A DNA stretch of 64,000 bases, taken from Nigrospora sphaerica. Taxonomy: Eukaryota; Ascomycota; Sordariomycetes; Amphisphaeriales; Apiosporaceae. Shown here piece after piece: positions 11,619 to 22,845 of this stretch. The stretch is taken from NCBI GenBank assembly GCA_018287875.1, contig JAGVVL010000001.1:3844001-3908000 (forward strand), given 5' to 3'. Position 1 is the first letter of the stretch; the number at the start of each line of letters is the position of its first letter. Under the pieces are notes generated by a model that had not been told where the DNA came from, did no database searches, and saw nothing but the letters and a program-made list of their open reading frames with translations. A program made the translations under genes and the position numbers.

Positions 11619-11700
11619 GGGGATGTGGTCTAGTGGTATGACGTTTCCTTAGCATGCCTAAGCATGGAAAAGGTTCTGGGTTCGATTCCCAGCTTCTCCA
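11619..11700 (+). tRNA. tRNA-Ala(AGC) with a 10-nt intron
   Basis: The 82-nt sequence folds as a complete cloverleaf. The acceptor stem is GGGGATG with CTTCTCC, followed by discriminator A. The D arm is GTC/GAC with A14, G18G19 and A21. The anticodon stem is TTTCC/GGAAA and the T arm is CTGGG-TTCGATT-CCCAG. The anticodon loop reads TTAGCA...T with anticodon AGC at 11651-11653, interrupted after position 37 by a 10-nt intron (11655-11664). The acceptor stem carries the G3:U70 wobble pair that marks alanine tRNAs, which supports the anticodon reading. A T6-T67 mismatch is the only stem defect. CCA is not encoded, as expected in a eukaryote. Confidence 0.9.
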
Positions 11701-11704
11701 CGTA

Positions 11705-11709
11705 TTTTT
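11705..11709 (+). terminator. RNA polymerase III terminator of tRNA-Ala
   Basis: A run of five T residues starts 5 bp after the discriminator base of the tRNA gene, a normal Pol III stop signal. Confidence 0.75.
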
Positions 11710-13368
11710 GCCCCATTCGGGGTTTGTTTCTGTTTTCTCCATCTCAGCCGGGAAAGAGAGGTACCTACCCGGTGCTGTTCTTTACCGGCGCCGCGGAGTT
11801 CGTGGCGCTCTGCTACACAGGTCGTTTTCGTCTGGGGTGACATCATGTGATAGGAAGCCTTCCTACAGTTTCTTTACGGTTCTGCTCCCGCCTTCTATCA
11901 CCAATGGGTACTCCATACTTGGTCTTGGTGAGGTAGCTTACTAAGGTACCTGCATGGAATCGTACGCCAGCACCGCCCGGATGCGTCCGTATTCTCAGGG
12001 TCCAGTTTCTTTTTACCAGGATGGTGGCCGTTTGCTTCTAGAATCCTTTAGCTACGAGACATGGCATCGGCTTTAAGCGAAGAGTCCCAGGTAAGTCATT
12101 GAGCACCAGGTCCGATGGTTCCGGCGCCAGAGTAAATCTGTTCTTCTCATGACTTCGCGGACCAGCGGGTTTGTAACCGCACCAGCCCACTAACGCACTC
12201 TTTGCCTACGTAGTAGGTTGACATTGGATGCCAGGTGCAGGGGAGAAAGCGACAGGACAGGGCCAGCTTCCAGTCTAGCCATCAGTGCTCTCTTCGGCCC
12301 GCTTTCGGCGATGTGGGGGCGAAGAAGGCCAAGCTGGCAACCTACCGAGCACACACCGTTTCAGCCTGAGTCGCGGACTAGGCTTACCATTGACCGGCAC
12401 CGCCGGGCCCCGTTGGAGAGTGAGGCAATAGGGAGGGAATTTGGCCGTGAGGCTATGCATGCATGCCTTCGGCGACAGCTTGTCAGGGCCTGCTGCTGTT
12501 TCGGTGCACGGAGATCATGCTCAATCTTTGTTCCTGATGGACAGCGCTATGTATGTAGGGTATCGAGACGCAGAGGTAAGGGAGGGGGTTAGATGGGTAG
12601 CTAGCTAGACGATGTACCTCTGGAGACTTCTGCTACCATAATGCACGGATCTTGATGTATCACACCTCCCCCCTACGACTATGTATGCGCCCCGGTCAGG
12701 GTCGCCTGCGAAACGCACCAATCAAGGGCGTGGGTAGAAGGAAGCTAGGCTGCACGTGTAGGAAAGCGGCGGCTGTGAGTAGACGAGGGGCAAGACCCCG
12801 CGTCGTCACTGTTATGTGTCTCGACGGACGTCTACATCAGCAGTATTCGGAATGTCTGTCTCGCCGGGCTACAGGGACAGAGAGGCTCGGGGAGATCGGG
12901 CACTGCGGACCTGAAGTAAGCAAGTACCAAAGGTACCTATGTGAGCAGTATGTATGGGTGTCATGGGCAGACCAAAAGGCCCGTCATGGGCAGAGCAAAG
13001 CGAGAGAAAAGGACCGAGCCGGCATCGTCTTCTATGGATACATGGGGATGCTTTAGACGGTAGCTGGTTCCTGCTGGGCCGGACTGCTGTGGTCCGGTCG
13101 CTAGCAAGGAGGGGCCACTGCGGAAGAATAATACCTCATTCGTCTAGAACGGAGGCGATTACGTTGGGCTGAACCCACGTTGACGTCGGTCACTTCTTCT
13201 TTCCATTAACCGTTTTTAAGTAAAAAGAGCACCTGCCCGTCACCTCCCAATTCCCGATCGACTCTCAACAATCAAAACCTCAACAGCATAGACTCTCTCC
13301 TGGTTGTTGCTTCTATTCTCTAGCTTATTTCCCCAAATACTCCCACGATTTCCCCTACAATCGCCACC
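11710..13368. other. Intergenic: between tRNA-Ala and transaldolase
   Basis: About 1.65 kb with only short overlapping frames lacking recognisable motifs. The last 170 bp (AATCAAAACCTCAACAGCAT, then TTTCCCCTACAATCGCCACC before the ATG) has the A/C-rich composition of a highly expressed gene's leader. Nothing else identified. Confidence 0.4.
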
Positions 13369-14530
13369 ATGTCCAACTCTCTCGACCAGCTTAAGAGCAC
13401 CGGCACCGTCGTCGTGTGCGACTCGGGTGACTTCGCTAGTGAGTATCTCCTCCCTTCCCCCCCTCTTCGCCTAGCGACCGTCGTAGCTGATGCAGACTCC
13501 CAGCCATCGACAAGTACAAGCCTCAGGATGCCACCACCAACCCCTCTTTAATCCTTGCTGCCTCGAAGAAGCCCGAGTACGCCAAGCTCATTGACAACGC
13601 CGTCGCCTCGGCCAAGAAGGCCGGTGGTGACATCGACTCCCAGGTCGACGTTGCCCTCGATGAGCTCCTGGTCGAGTTCGGCAAGGAGATTTTGAAGATT
13701 GTTCCCGGCAAGGTGTCTACCGAAGTCGACGCCCGCTTCTCCTTCGACACCAAGGCCTCGGTCGACAAGGCCCTGCACATCATCAAGGTACGGGCCCCGC
13801 GAACCGCCTCTATCCATGAGCCCCCCTTACTAACTGGGTTTTCCCACAGCTCTACGAGCAGCAGGGCATCAGCAAAGACCGTATCCTAATCAAGATTGCC
13901 TCGACCTGGGAGGGCATCAAGGCCGCCGAGATCCTGCAGCGCGACCACGGCATCAACTGCAACCTGACCCTCATGTTCTCGCTCGTCCAGGCCATTGCCG
14001 CCGCCGAGGCTGGTGCCTTCCTCATCTCGCCCTTCGTCGGCCGTATCCTCGACTGGTACAAGGCCTCGACCAAGAAGGAGTACAGCAAGGAGGAGGACCC
14101 CGGTGTCGAGTCGGTCAAGTCCATCTTCAACTACTACAAGAAGTTTGGCTACAAGACCATCGTCATGGGTGCTTCCTTCCGCAACACTGGTGAGATCACG
14201 GAGCTTGCTGGCTGCGACTACCTGACCATCTCGGTAAGTACCCTTTACTATGCCGCACGATGTCAGTCGGCCATTGATTCTAACCCGTAACAGCCCAACT
14301 TGCTCGAGGACCTCATGAACTCGACTGCCGAGGTGCCCAAGAAGCTCGACGCCTCTGCGGCTGCTAACGCCAACGTCGAGAAGAAGTCGTACATCAACGA
14401 CGAGCCCCTGTTCCGCTTCGACTTCAACGAGGAGCAGATGGCCGTGGAGAAGCTGCGTGAGGGTATCAGCAAGTTCGCTGCTGACGCCATCACCCTGAAG
14501 GGCATTATCAAGGCCAAGATCCAGGCTTAA
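13369..14530 (+). CDS. tal1: Transaldolase, four exons
   Basis: Exons 13369-13438, 13504-13787, 13850-14233 and 14294-14530 join in phase to 324 residues, the normal length of a class-1 transaldolase. It moves a dihydroxyacetone unit between sugar phosphates in the non-oxidative pentose phosphate pathway, in the cytosol. The signature DATTNPSLI is at residues 31-39. The Schiff-base lysine is Lys133 in [11 protein letters not shown]. The phosphate- and barrel-forming segments [22 protein letters not shown] and VMGASFRN are complete. The start ATG has a good context (CGCCACCATGT). The first acceptor is set by the family sequence ([14 protein letters not shown]). Three short introns, all GT-AG. 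A housekeeping gene; no anomaly. Confidence 0.97.
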
Positions 14531-15539
14531 ATTAACGAGACCGCGTCCACAAGTATGAGGAGCTGGGTATAGCGGTACTGGATAGGATGTCGCACCCACA
14601 GTATTTGCGGCCTTGCGTCACGACATGAGATACGAACTAAAATAATTGAATCAGTAAAAACTTAGACCTTCTACGCCTTAATTAGTTGGCTACGAAATTA
14701 AGTGAAATAGTATGGATCTACGAGGAAACGCTTCTGCTAACTCGGCCGGTACATGAGAGCGTACTTCTTACTACAAAGCTCAGTGTTGTCCGGGTGCCTA
14801 TACGAACTGGGAACTACTGGTGGACAATTAAGTCTAGTCATTGCTCTCTATTTTCCATATTGGGAGGTACAAAGCATTGGTTGCTGCTTCATGATGTTAT
14901 GGTCTGCCAATGGTAAAACATGTATGTTTTGGGCAAGAAAAGTACCGGTCCTGCTGAACCCGTGACAGATATACCAACGAACACTCCCCCGTTTAGACTC
15001 CTGGTGCGGGCTCCTGGCACGTCGTGGCCGGACAGAGAAACCCTCCGGAAGGAACAATCGTAGCCGCGTTCCCCCGCCCGCCCATTTCTTTTCCCCACGA
15101 TTTCAGACCTGGGACCGCCGCGGCCTAGTATTCCAAAGCGACCGAGAGGGTGCGTTGTTTTGTCCTCCTGCTGGCAGGCAGGACGTCGGCACCCAGGAAA
15201 AGCCGCCTCTTCCCGGCCGGTAAGAAGCCAATGGTGCGGGGGGAGGAGGAAGGGGGTTCTTTACAGCTTCAGGCGTCACAGAACGTAGTGTAAATGCTCT
15301 ATAGGAATCGCGCCAAAGCGAATGCATGACTTCCTTCCCCTTCGTAGACCAAGAATGCCGCGTGTACGCCAAGTTCGTATACTCCACCCTCGCTCACTGT
15401 CGGCGACGGTGGTGGCGGCGGGTATGGGACGGAGGTCTCGGTCTAGTATCTCTATTCACATTTGTTGCTTTTTTTCATCTTCTGGATTTTCCCTTCTGTG
15501 GAGACGGGACGGGCAGCCGCGGGGGAACCGGGCCCCCTC
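14531..15539. other. Intergenic between convergent transaldolase and metallophosphatase genes
   Basis: Two genes converge on this 1 kb. The left half is AT-richer (AACTAAAATAATTGAATCAG near 14640) and fits a 3' UTR with polyadenylation signals. No convincing reading frame or RNA fold. Confidence 0.4.
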
Positions 15540-16883
15540 TCACAGGCCCGGGGCCTTGGCACAGGCGACGCTCACGAGGTGGTGGCGGACGACAGGCAGG
15601 CCGATGAGGGAGGTGGCGGGCGCGAAGACGAGGGCGGTGAGGCGGCCGCCGGCGACGCAGCCGCTGTCGAGGCCGAAGGTGTGGGCGGCGACGCGGAGGC
15701 CGGCGCGCGCGTCGTGGCCGTAGACGACGCTCGTGCGCTCCGTGTGGTACGTCCGGGCCGCCTGCGCGCGGTTCCAGGCGTCGGCCCAGGGCCGCCCCGT
15801 GCGCGCGTCCGTCGGCACGGCGACGCCGAGGTCGCTGACGCCGCTGTCGTCGCCGGCGGGCGGCGGCGCCGCGAGGGCCCGCCGCAGCGCCGCCTCCACC
15901 TCGGCCTCGGGCACGGGCGGCCACGGGTCGGCGCCCGCGGGCGGCGGCGGCCGCTGCTCCGCGAGCGACTTGCGGATCTCGTCGCGCAGGCTCTCGCGCG
16001 CCGGGTACGTCAGCGTCCGCATGTTCATGACGGCGTGCAGGTCCTGGTTCTCGAGCGCGATGCCCGGCACCAGGCCCGCGTGCACCACCACCCAGTCGCC
16101 CGCGTCCTGGTTCGGGATGTGGCCGAGGCGCAGGATCACGGGCAGGCCCGCCAGCCAGTCGCGCTGCGCCGGCGCCAGGCTCTCGGCCGTCCGGAGCGCC
16201 GGGCCCTCGCCCTTGACCTGCGGCGTCTCCTCCTCGGTCGTCCCGGCCTGGGCCGCCGCCGGCGTCGTTTTTTCCGCGTCCCGTTTGGCGGCGGCGGCGG
16301 ACTGCGCCGCCTGTTTCTGCATGTGGTTGGTGTACGCGAGCAGGACCTTGTCCTCGTGGTTGCCGCGCACGGCCGAGGCGCCGATCTCCATGGCGAGCGC
16401 CACGACGCCGGCCGAGTCGGGCCCCTTGTTGATCATGTCGCCGGTGAAGATGACGTGGTCGCCGCGCTGCCGGTCGAAGCCGGCCTTTTCGAGCAGGGCT
16501 TTGAGCTCGGCCAGCTGGCCGTGGACGTCGCCGATGATCAGGAGGTGCGGGGAGCCGGGGGCGGAGCGCGGCAGGTGCTCGGCGGGCAGGGTGGCGAGGC
16601 GCCGGATGCCCTTCAGGGGCGGGCGGGCCGCCGTGCCGTACTCCATGGGCGGGATCGCCGCCGCCAGGGGCCGCAGGTGCTGGCCGCTTTCCGGCGCGCC
16701 GCCCGGCGTGACGGGCTTTAACAGTTTCTGGGTCGACGCGTGCCCGGCCGCGTCGGTGGTGTCGAGGCCGCGGTAGCACAGGTAGAGGGTGCTCAGCAGC
16801 GCGAGGGCCGAGAACAGGGCGAGCACGCGCCTCCGGCGGTACCGGGTATGCATGTAGGGAGTTGGGAGGTAGGCAATGGCCAT
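15540..16883 (-). CDS. PPN2-like membrane-anchored metallophosphatase
   Basis: A single frame of 447 residues. A basic N-terminus (TRYRRRR, 13-19) is followed by one hydrophobic helix (about 20-36), so it is a type II membrane protein with its catalytic domain in the lumen. The calcineurin-like phosphoesterase motifs are intact: GDVHG at 118-122, GDMINKGPDS, GNHEDK, and a C-terminal VYGHDA. The closest architecture I know is yeast YNL217W/PPN2, a zinc-dependent vacuolar endopolyphosphatase of the PPP superfamily, so polyphosphate cleavage is the favoured role; a general vacuolar phosphatase is the alternative. A low-complexity Ala/Gln-rich insert follows the GNHE motif. The frame extends upstream to 17120, but that extension is Arg/Lys-rich leader-like sequence. 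The ATG at 16883 places the anchor at the expected distance from the N-terminus. Confidence 0.8.
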   Translation of the reverse strand: MAIAYLPTPYMHTRYRRRRVLALFSALALLSTLYLCYRGLDTTDAAGHASTQKLLKPVTPGGAPESGQHLRPLAAAIPPMEYGTAARPPLKGIRRLATLPAEHLPRSAPGSPHLLIIGDVHGQLAELKALLEKAGFDRQRGDHVIFTGDMINKGPDSAGVVALAMEIGASAVRGNHEDKVLLAYTNHMQKQAAQSAAAAKRDAEKTTPAAAQAGTTEEETPQVKGEGPALRTAESLAPAQRDWLAGLPVILRLGHIPNQDAGDWVVVHAGLVPGIALENQDLHAVMNMRTLTYPARESLRDEIRKSLAEQRPPPPAGADPWPPVPEAEVEAALRRALAAPPPAGDDSGVSDLGVAVPTDARTGRPWADAWNRAQAARTYHTERTSVVYGHDARAGLRVAAHTFGLDSGCVAGGRLTALVFAPATSLIGLPVVRHHLVSVACAKAPGL

Positions 16884-18682
16884 GGTGCCGCCTGGCGACG
16901 GGCGCGCCGGCTTTTTGTTTTTCTTTTCTCCTTCCTTTCCCCGGGCCGAGAGGGGGTGTCTGGAGGGGTTTCCCCGGCTTGCGTGCTTCGGTGCCGCTCT
17001 ATCTCTTCTTTGGCGGGTGGCGCGGGATCGCAACGCAAACGCAAAGATCACAGTGACGTCGTTTTTCTGCAGCCAGCGGGGCGGGTTGGGAGCGTGTGCC
17101 CTCTCTTTCTCTTTCTCCACCTCTAGAGCTCTGTTCCCGACTCACTCTCTGTGCGGACTAAAGGTGATTTGACCGGTTCATGGGTACAAAGTCCATGACA
17201 CGGGACCTTCAAGACCCTCGGGTTGGCGGTTGCGCGAAAGCCAAGACAATATCAGGTCGGACAAGCGTCAGCGCGCTTGGGGACAAAGGGACGGCCAGGT
17301 ACGCCCCCCGAGTTTATTAGATCCGCACCGAAATGCGCTGTCAGCCAAATTCAACAATCCCAACAGCTCAGTGGGGCAGCGGAGCGTGGTAAATTAAAAC
17401 AGATAGAGAATCAGGAGGGACGAGACGATCGAGGGCAACCAAACCAGTTTGAGTTTAGGGAGGGCGAGGGAGGGCGGCGGTGCTATTCGGACGAGGGCGA
17501 GGAGCGAGTGCTAGGCATCGACTATGCAAACGACCAGGCCGGGCTGGAGCTTAATAAGGAAAGAGAATGGATGATGCGCAGGGCGCCCGCTTTAAGGTCC
17601 CATACCAACGGCCAGCAAAGCAGCCGTAGGAGGACGCCCCAGCCGACCTTACCGCTTCTCTGCTCTCGTCGTGCTTGGGCGCTTTCCAGCTGCTCCCCAC
17701 TCCTGGTCCGGCGCGTCCCCTAGGAGTCATTGTTGTCCCGTATGTTGGGCATGGATTTCTCGTCTTGTCGGCGACGGGGGCCCGCGGGGCTTGACGGGTT
17801 GGCCCGGGAAAACCGGCACACGACCACGCCTCGAAGGATAGCAGCCCATAACCACACGGGCGGCGTCTCGGCGTATGCAGCCAAGCCCCGTCATGCACGC
17901 CGAGGGGGCGTCAGCCCGGCCCGTGGGACACGGCAGCGCCTCGCCGGCTTACGGGGGTTGTCTTCTCAGGCGGGAATATCGCCGTCCCAGGATGACGCCC
18001 GGCAAGGCGGCCACAAGCGCGCATCGTGAGAGGCCAACCAGCGTGCTCGTTCGCTTCCCCCCTGCTTGCGCACGACGTCAAGGTCGGACCCGTCCGCCCT
18101 TCGATTGGCCACAAACGGCACAGCAGCACTGGCGACGCGGGCTGCGGCTCACTTCCCTGGGCGAGGAGGTAGGCACATGTACTAGTGTAAAATAAGCACA
18201 GATAATCACGGCATACCCATCCCGCGTTGGCCCGTCGAGAGCTCCCGAGCATTCACGAGAGCCCACGAGGACAGCCCCCGGGAACAAATCGGCATGACAT
18301 GCGCGGGGCGGCGTCCTCCCCAAAGCCCGGAGCCTTCCCCGCCCCCCCCCCCCCCTTGTTCGGAGCCGGGCAGCTTACGGCCGGGCAAATTTTCTGGCTG
18401 CACGTGGCTGTGTTTTCAGCTGCCAACAGAATAGGGAAGGCCGCGGATTCGCCGTGCGGGAGTAAGGGGACCCGACGACACGAGCGTGCCCAGTACGGAG
18501 AAAGTACAGCGTCAAAAACGAGGGCCCCGAGCGAGAAAGCGAGCACCTCGGGGTCCGCCTAACTAGCATGCCAGACCTGCGATCCAGGTCTAACCTGCCG
18601 GCCGTTCGTAGTCATACATGTGCGCCGAAACATTTATACGCCCTCTCCCTTCGTGCGCGTGCGCGCGCCCGCCGCCTCCTCC
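16884..18682. other. Intergenic: metallophosphatase promoter and Pet191 3' region
   Basis: About 1.8 kb. The left 250 bp is T/C-rich on the gene's strand and is probably the leader. A pure C run of about a dozen bases lies near 18343-18355. Frames here are short and unrelated to known families. Nothing else seen. Confidence 0.4.
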
Positions 18683-19251
18683 TCATTTCTTGTTCTTCGC
18701 GGCCAGCTCCTTGGCGTACTTTTCGTTCTCGACCTGGCGCCAGTCCTTGGGCTCGGGCTCGTTGCCGTCCGTCTTCTTGACGCCGCCGCCGAAAGCGGAG
18801 CGGCCGGCGTAGAGCTGGTAGCCCTGGCCGTCGTCCGAGGCCTCGATGTTCTTGAAGGTGATGGGCTGGTTGCCGCGGAAGCGCTTCCGCATGTCGATCA
18901 TGCCGCGCCGGCACTCGCCGAAGCCCTTCTTGAGCTGCTGGCACTTGGTCGGCAGCGTCTCGGCGAGCGGCGACCGGAGGCACTCGGCCGCCGTGTGCCG
19001 CTGCACCATGACGCACTCGGATTCCTGCAGGCACTCGGCCAGCGCCGCTCCTGTGGGCGGCGCGCCGGAAAAGGAGGCCAGTGGTCAGCATGCGTCAAAA
19101 AACAGCCACACCGCCGTCCCCGCGGCCGCGGCAGCCTTCGCCGCCGCGGCGAGAAACCCCCCGGCGAAGCCCGGCCGGGGGAAGACGGCGGGAGGTGGGT
19201 GGTTTTGTGTAGGGCCGGGCGCGTACGGATTTCTTGACACGAGCTGGGCAT
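18683..19251 (-). CDS. Cytochrome c oxidase assembly factor Pet191 (COA5 family), two exons
   Basis: Exon 1 (19251-19227, MPSSCQEI plus one base) joins exon 2 (19050-18683) across a 176 bp GT-AG intron to give 130 residues. The N-terminal half has the twin CX9C layout of small proteins imported into the mitochondrial intermembrane space by the Mia40 pathway: Cys5-x9-Cys15 and a second pair around CQQLKKGFGEC, plus Cys21 and Cys32. The run MVQRHTAAECL, then RGMIDMRKRFRGNQP, is diagnostic of Pet191, which is needed for assembly of respiratory complex IV. The C-terminal tail is charged and variable. Without the short first exon the protein would start at an internal Met and lose its first cysteine pair, an easy annotation mistake. 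Confidence 0.92.
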
Positions 19252-19761
19252 CGTCTTTGGCTGTGTCTAGGAAGGTGGTCGTGGCCCTTTTTTGCTGCTG
19301 GGGGGATCAAAGGCACTCACTCGGCGGCGGCGTCGTCGCGTCGTCGCTGAGCTCGAAAAGTCGAAAGCACTTGGAGAGCTTGCGCTTTGGGAAAGGCACA
19401 CGGCGTGCGAAAAGGCGGCGCTGATTGGCGGGATGGCGAACTTCTTGCATGCCAGACAAGTACCCTGTATTTCTAGAATCTGACTAATGACAGCCCTGGG
19501 GGGAGGGAAACGGCCGAGCTGCAGGGGTTGCATTTCGCTAGTGGCAGGCCTGGATACCTAAACAGCTATGCGTACATCTACGTAACCCCTGGGAAAGTAC
19601 CGGCGAGGTTCAGTTATTATGACCACTTCGCCTTCCTCTTCTACCCTATTTGATACCATGCACGCGAATCACCCCACTCACCAATGGTACCCCTCTTAAC
19701 AGAGGTAATTTGCCAGAGGTAAGTGCTATCGAGTTGCGCGACGATACAGGGCCTCCCTCCC
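19252..19761. other. Intergenic: Pet191 promoter, left border of the metabolite cluster
   Basis: About 510 bp between the Pet191 start and the 3' end of the first cluster P450. No gene seen. A T/C-rich stretch upstream of Pet191 (on its strand) is probably its leader. Confidence 0.4.
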
Positions 19762-22131
19762 TCACTCGAGCCACTCCGTGTTCGCCGTTCCCTTGTCCTC
19801 CTGACCCTTACGCACAAACACGCACTTGCACGGGTGGGCCATCTTCAAGTTCAACTCCACGCGGATCTGCTGCTTCGGCTGGCCCGGCGGGATGCGGATG
19901 GCCTCGTACTCCTGGCAAATGCGGGCCAAGACGTATTCCATCTGTTGCTGGCCGAACTTCTGGCCGAGGCAGTGGCGCGGGCCGCTGCCGTGGTAGGGTG
20001 CCATGGTCAGCATTCGTCCCTCTTTGGCTAACACGACCCTGTGGGGGGGATCGACGGGCCCTGGTCCCCCGGGGAGAGAAGGGGGGGCGGCGTGCTTACT
20101 GGTTGTACGGGATGAAGTGCCAGCGGTTGACATTGGCCCCCTCCCAGCGCTCGGGCCGGAACTCGTGGGCGTCGTCGCCGTAGATGTCCTTGCGCCGTTG
20201 CAGTCCGCCCAGCGAGTAGACTGACGGGCAGGGTTGCGGCATTAGCGGCGAGCGCGCCGTGGTTAGAGGGTGAAACGGGACGGCTTACTGATGGTGGTGC
20301 CTTTGGCCACGGCAAGAGGCTCCTTGCCAGTTGCACCTCCGCCCGCCGGCAAAGTGGTATCGTTCAGGGCCACTCGCACGTTGAGTCCCACTAGATGCGG
20401 AAAGCGTTAGACGTCCACTCCGCGCGCCCGTTCCCCTTGTCCGTCGGGCCGTCACTTACGCGGGTGGTAGAGCCGGAAGCATTCGTTGATAACATGCTTG
20501 ATGTACGTCATCTCCCGGAGGTCAGAGGCCGTGGGCAGTTTGTCGCCGCATCTGGAAACCCTGTCAGCACCTACGACGGCGGAGCCAAGCGTCGCCCCTC
20601 TCGGATCACGTACACCTTGGCGACATCGGCCTGCATCTTCTTCATCACGTGCGGGTAGGTGCCCATCATGAATATGGCCCACGAGATGAGAATGGCAGAA
20701 GGGTCCTAGAAACACCCGTCAGCTAGGGTTTCCGGATATGCCGAGCAACAGTACTGACCTTGCCGCCGAGCATGATGGACATGATGGCCTCCTTGATATC
20801 CTGCAAAACGGGTCAGTTCGGCTTTCCCACTTCCCGCCGTGGGCCGACGCACCTCATAGCTCTTCTTCTGGCTGACCAGGTCGTCCAGCATGGTGTAGTC
20901 CTCGCGGGCCTTCTTGGACAGGTCCCGGCCGTACGCCCTGTCCGTCACGCTGCGCGTGTAGGCGTTCAGGTCGGCCAGGGCCTTGGGCGCCAGGTACTTG
21001 TCCTTGACGTAGTACGCGTTCTTGCCGAAGAGCATGCGCGCCGTGTTGATGGGGTGAAGCGTCTCCATGGGCCCCTTGAAGGGGTGGCGCGCGGTGAGCG
21101 AGTTGGCCGACTCGCCGAAGAAGACCTCCGTCACTACGTCCAGCTGGTAACGGTCGATGGCGTCGTAGACCTCGGTGGGCTTCCAGATGTCGAAGCGGTT
21201 GAAGAGGTTCTTGGCGTGCTTCTCCGTGATTTCCAGGTCCGTCGCGCGCATGGCCATCACCTGCAGGGCCGGGGGGGGTCAGTTCCGTGCTGAGAAACGG
21301 TCATGTGTGGCTGATCGGGGCTCGCGTTGGGCTTACGTGGTCCTTGATGCGTTCTTTGCTCCGGTGCCAGTCCTCGCCATCGACTATGCACGCATCCGTC
21401 AGATTCGGTCGGCGAGAAGAGGGCATCGGCATACCTACCCACAAAGATCTGCGTGTTCCCCAGCATGTCTCCCCAGATGCGCTGGGTAACCTCGCCGCGA
21501 CCGAAACTCGACCACTGGGATCCCACGGTGAGCATCAAGACACTTTAGGCCATGGGAGGGCAGATGGGCCCGCCGGCGCAGCTTACGTTGGAAGACATGA
21601 TGGCTTTGATGTTGGCCGGCTCCTCGGTAAAGATGAGACCCGTGGCGAACATGCGGGCCTCGACCGTGTGACCAGGCACGGCCGCCAGCCAGTCGCACAC
21701 GAGCTCGAAGAAGGTGAAGCGGAAGAACCTGTAGAGACTGTAGAGGGCGAGATCAATGCCTGTCGCGTCGGCGCTGTCGGTTAGCGACGCGCCAATAGCG
21801 AAGGGGACAAGCGCAGCCACTGACCGAGCGGCATCCGGTAAGGGATGAGCGGAGCCGAGGCACCGAACTTGTGAAGCCTCTTGTCGCGGTGTTTCTTGGC
21901 CACGAAGTCGGAGAGATACGAGGCGGCGAGCAGCAAGGGCACATACGTGGCCCACGTCCACGCGGGCATCGTCACCGACAGCGGCGTTTGCGAGGACATG
22001 GTCGCGTTGCCCGGCTTCAGCGCTTGCGGCAGGTACGAGGAAACGACATGCGACACGCTGCCGGCCAGATCGACAGCGCGATCCGTGATGTTGCCGACGA
22101 ACTCGAAGGCGGGGGAGGCCATGGCGCTCAT
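19762..22131 (-). CDS. CYP52-type cytochrome P450, eleven exons
   Basis: Exons, right to left: 22131-21825, 21759-21587, 21514-21439, 21383-21337, 21260-20853, 20800-20759, 20705-20614, 20551-20460, 20390-20289, 20220-20100, 19984-19762. All joints keep phase and give 560 residues. An N-terminal membrane segment (about 54-74) anchors it to the ER. The K-helix ExxR is NECFR, and the heme loop is YNHGPRHCLGQKF with Cys492 as ligand. Overall it matches the CYP52/CYP539/CYP584 group, which hydroxylates alkanes, fatty acids and long alkyl chains at or near the end. The I-helix reads GGKDPS (349-354) where most P450s have AGxDT(T/S): proline stands in the place of the usual threonine. It is transcribed divergently from the enoyl reductase across a 714 bp promoter, so co-regulation is likely. 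I read it as the left-most cluster gene, oxidising an alkyl chain of the product; the substrate is unknown. Confidence 0.88.
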
Positions 22132-22845
22132 GGTGACGCGGAACCGTTCAGTGTGTCGACTCCGGTTGTGCCGGAAAGCCTGACGAGAACGACTGGGTGA
22201 ACGATGGGTGGCAGCAGCCTATGCCCTCGCCGAACGAGGGCTCCCATATATCACGTCGGCGAATAACCGACTCGTACGACGATGGCCAAGGGCCCATCGG
22301 AGGGGTGTCACGCGCCACCCGAGACCCGCGTGTAAGTGGGCGTGGAGTTGCAAGCGTGTGCATCGGCGCCGGTATAGTCGCACCGTCGCCGTGGGGGAAC
22401 GGCGGCCTAGGCACGCAAATCTGCAGCGGCCCCTAGCGTTCGGGGCGCATTCGGAACCGTAGCCGCCGACGGCAAAAGCCCATACGTACGCGGCGTACAG
22501 TAAGAAAGTAAGCGTCCGGATTCGGTTCACAGGGGCCGGACGGGATGAGATTCCTTCCGAGTCGGACCGCCGTTCGGAGACTTCCCAGAAGGAGCCGGGC
22601 CACTTTGCTGACATCGGATCCTTCCGCAGCATCCCGGCCCCCCCCCCGCACCGCCACGCGGTCTAGACCAGATGAGACGACGGCCTGTACTCGCCTGTCT
22701 CCGCCGCAGAGCCACGGTCCGGGATTCTCGACAATAAGTAGAAGGAGATGGCAAAGCCGGGCCACGGCCAAGCGGAGGCCTGATCAGACGTCTAGACGGT
22801 CCTGCCCTCCCCTACGCAGTCGCCACCACAGCCCCCATCCTCAAC
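22132..22845. promoter_or_regulatory. Divergent promoter between the CYP52-type P450 and the enoyl reductase
   Basis: 714 bp with no gene. It contains one GTCGGAC (22561-22567) followed closely by TTCGGAG, the same heptamer that is repeated in the PKS-NRPS promoter. A CATATAT stretch near 22244-22250 lies about 115 bp before the P450 start and could act as its TATA element. Assignments are from pattern only. Confidence 0.4.

Noticed and set aside
11619..11700. Reading the tRNA as proline or glycine because of its D arm
   Set aside because: The anticodon is AGC by loop geometry and the acceptor stem carries the G3:U70 alanine identity pair.
15462..16721. 419-residue open frame on the plus strand
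   Set aside because: It is an antisense shadow of the PPN2-like metallophosphatase; composition is Gly/Arg/Val-rich from GC bias and it has no motif.
18343..18355. Poly-C run, and similar C/G runs near 23440 and 32310
   Set aside because: Simple homopolymers in a spacer and in introns; no evidence for function beyond base composition.
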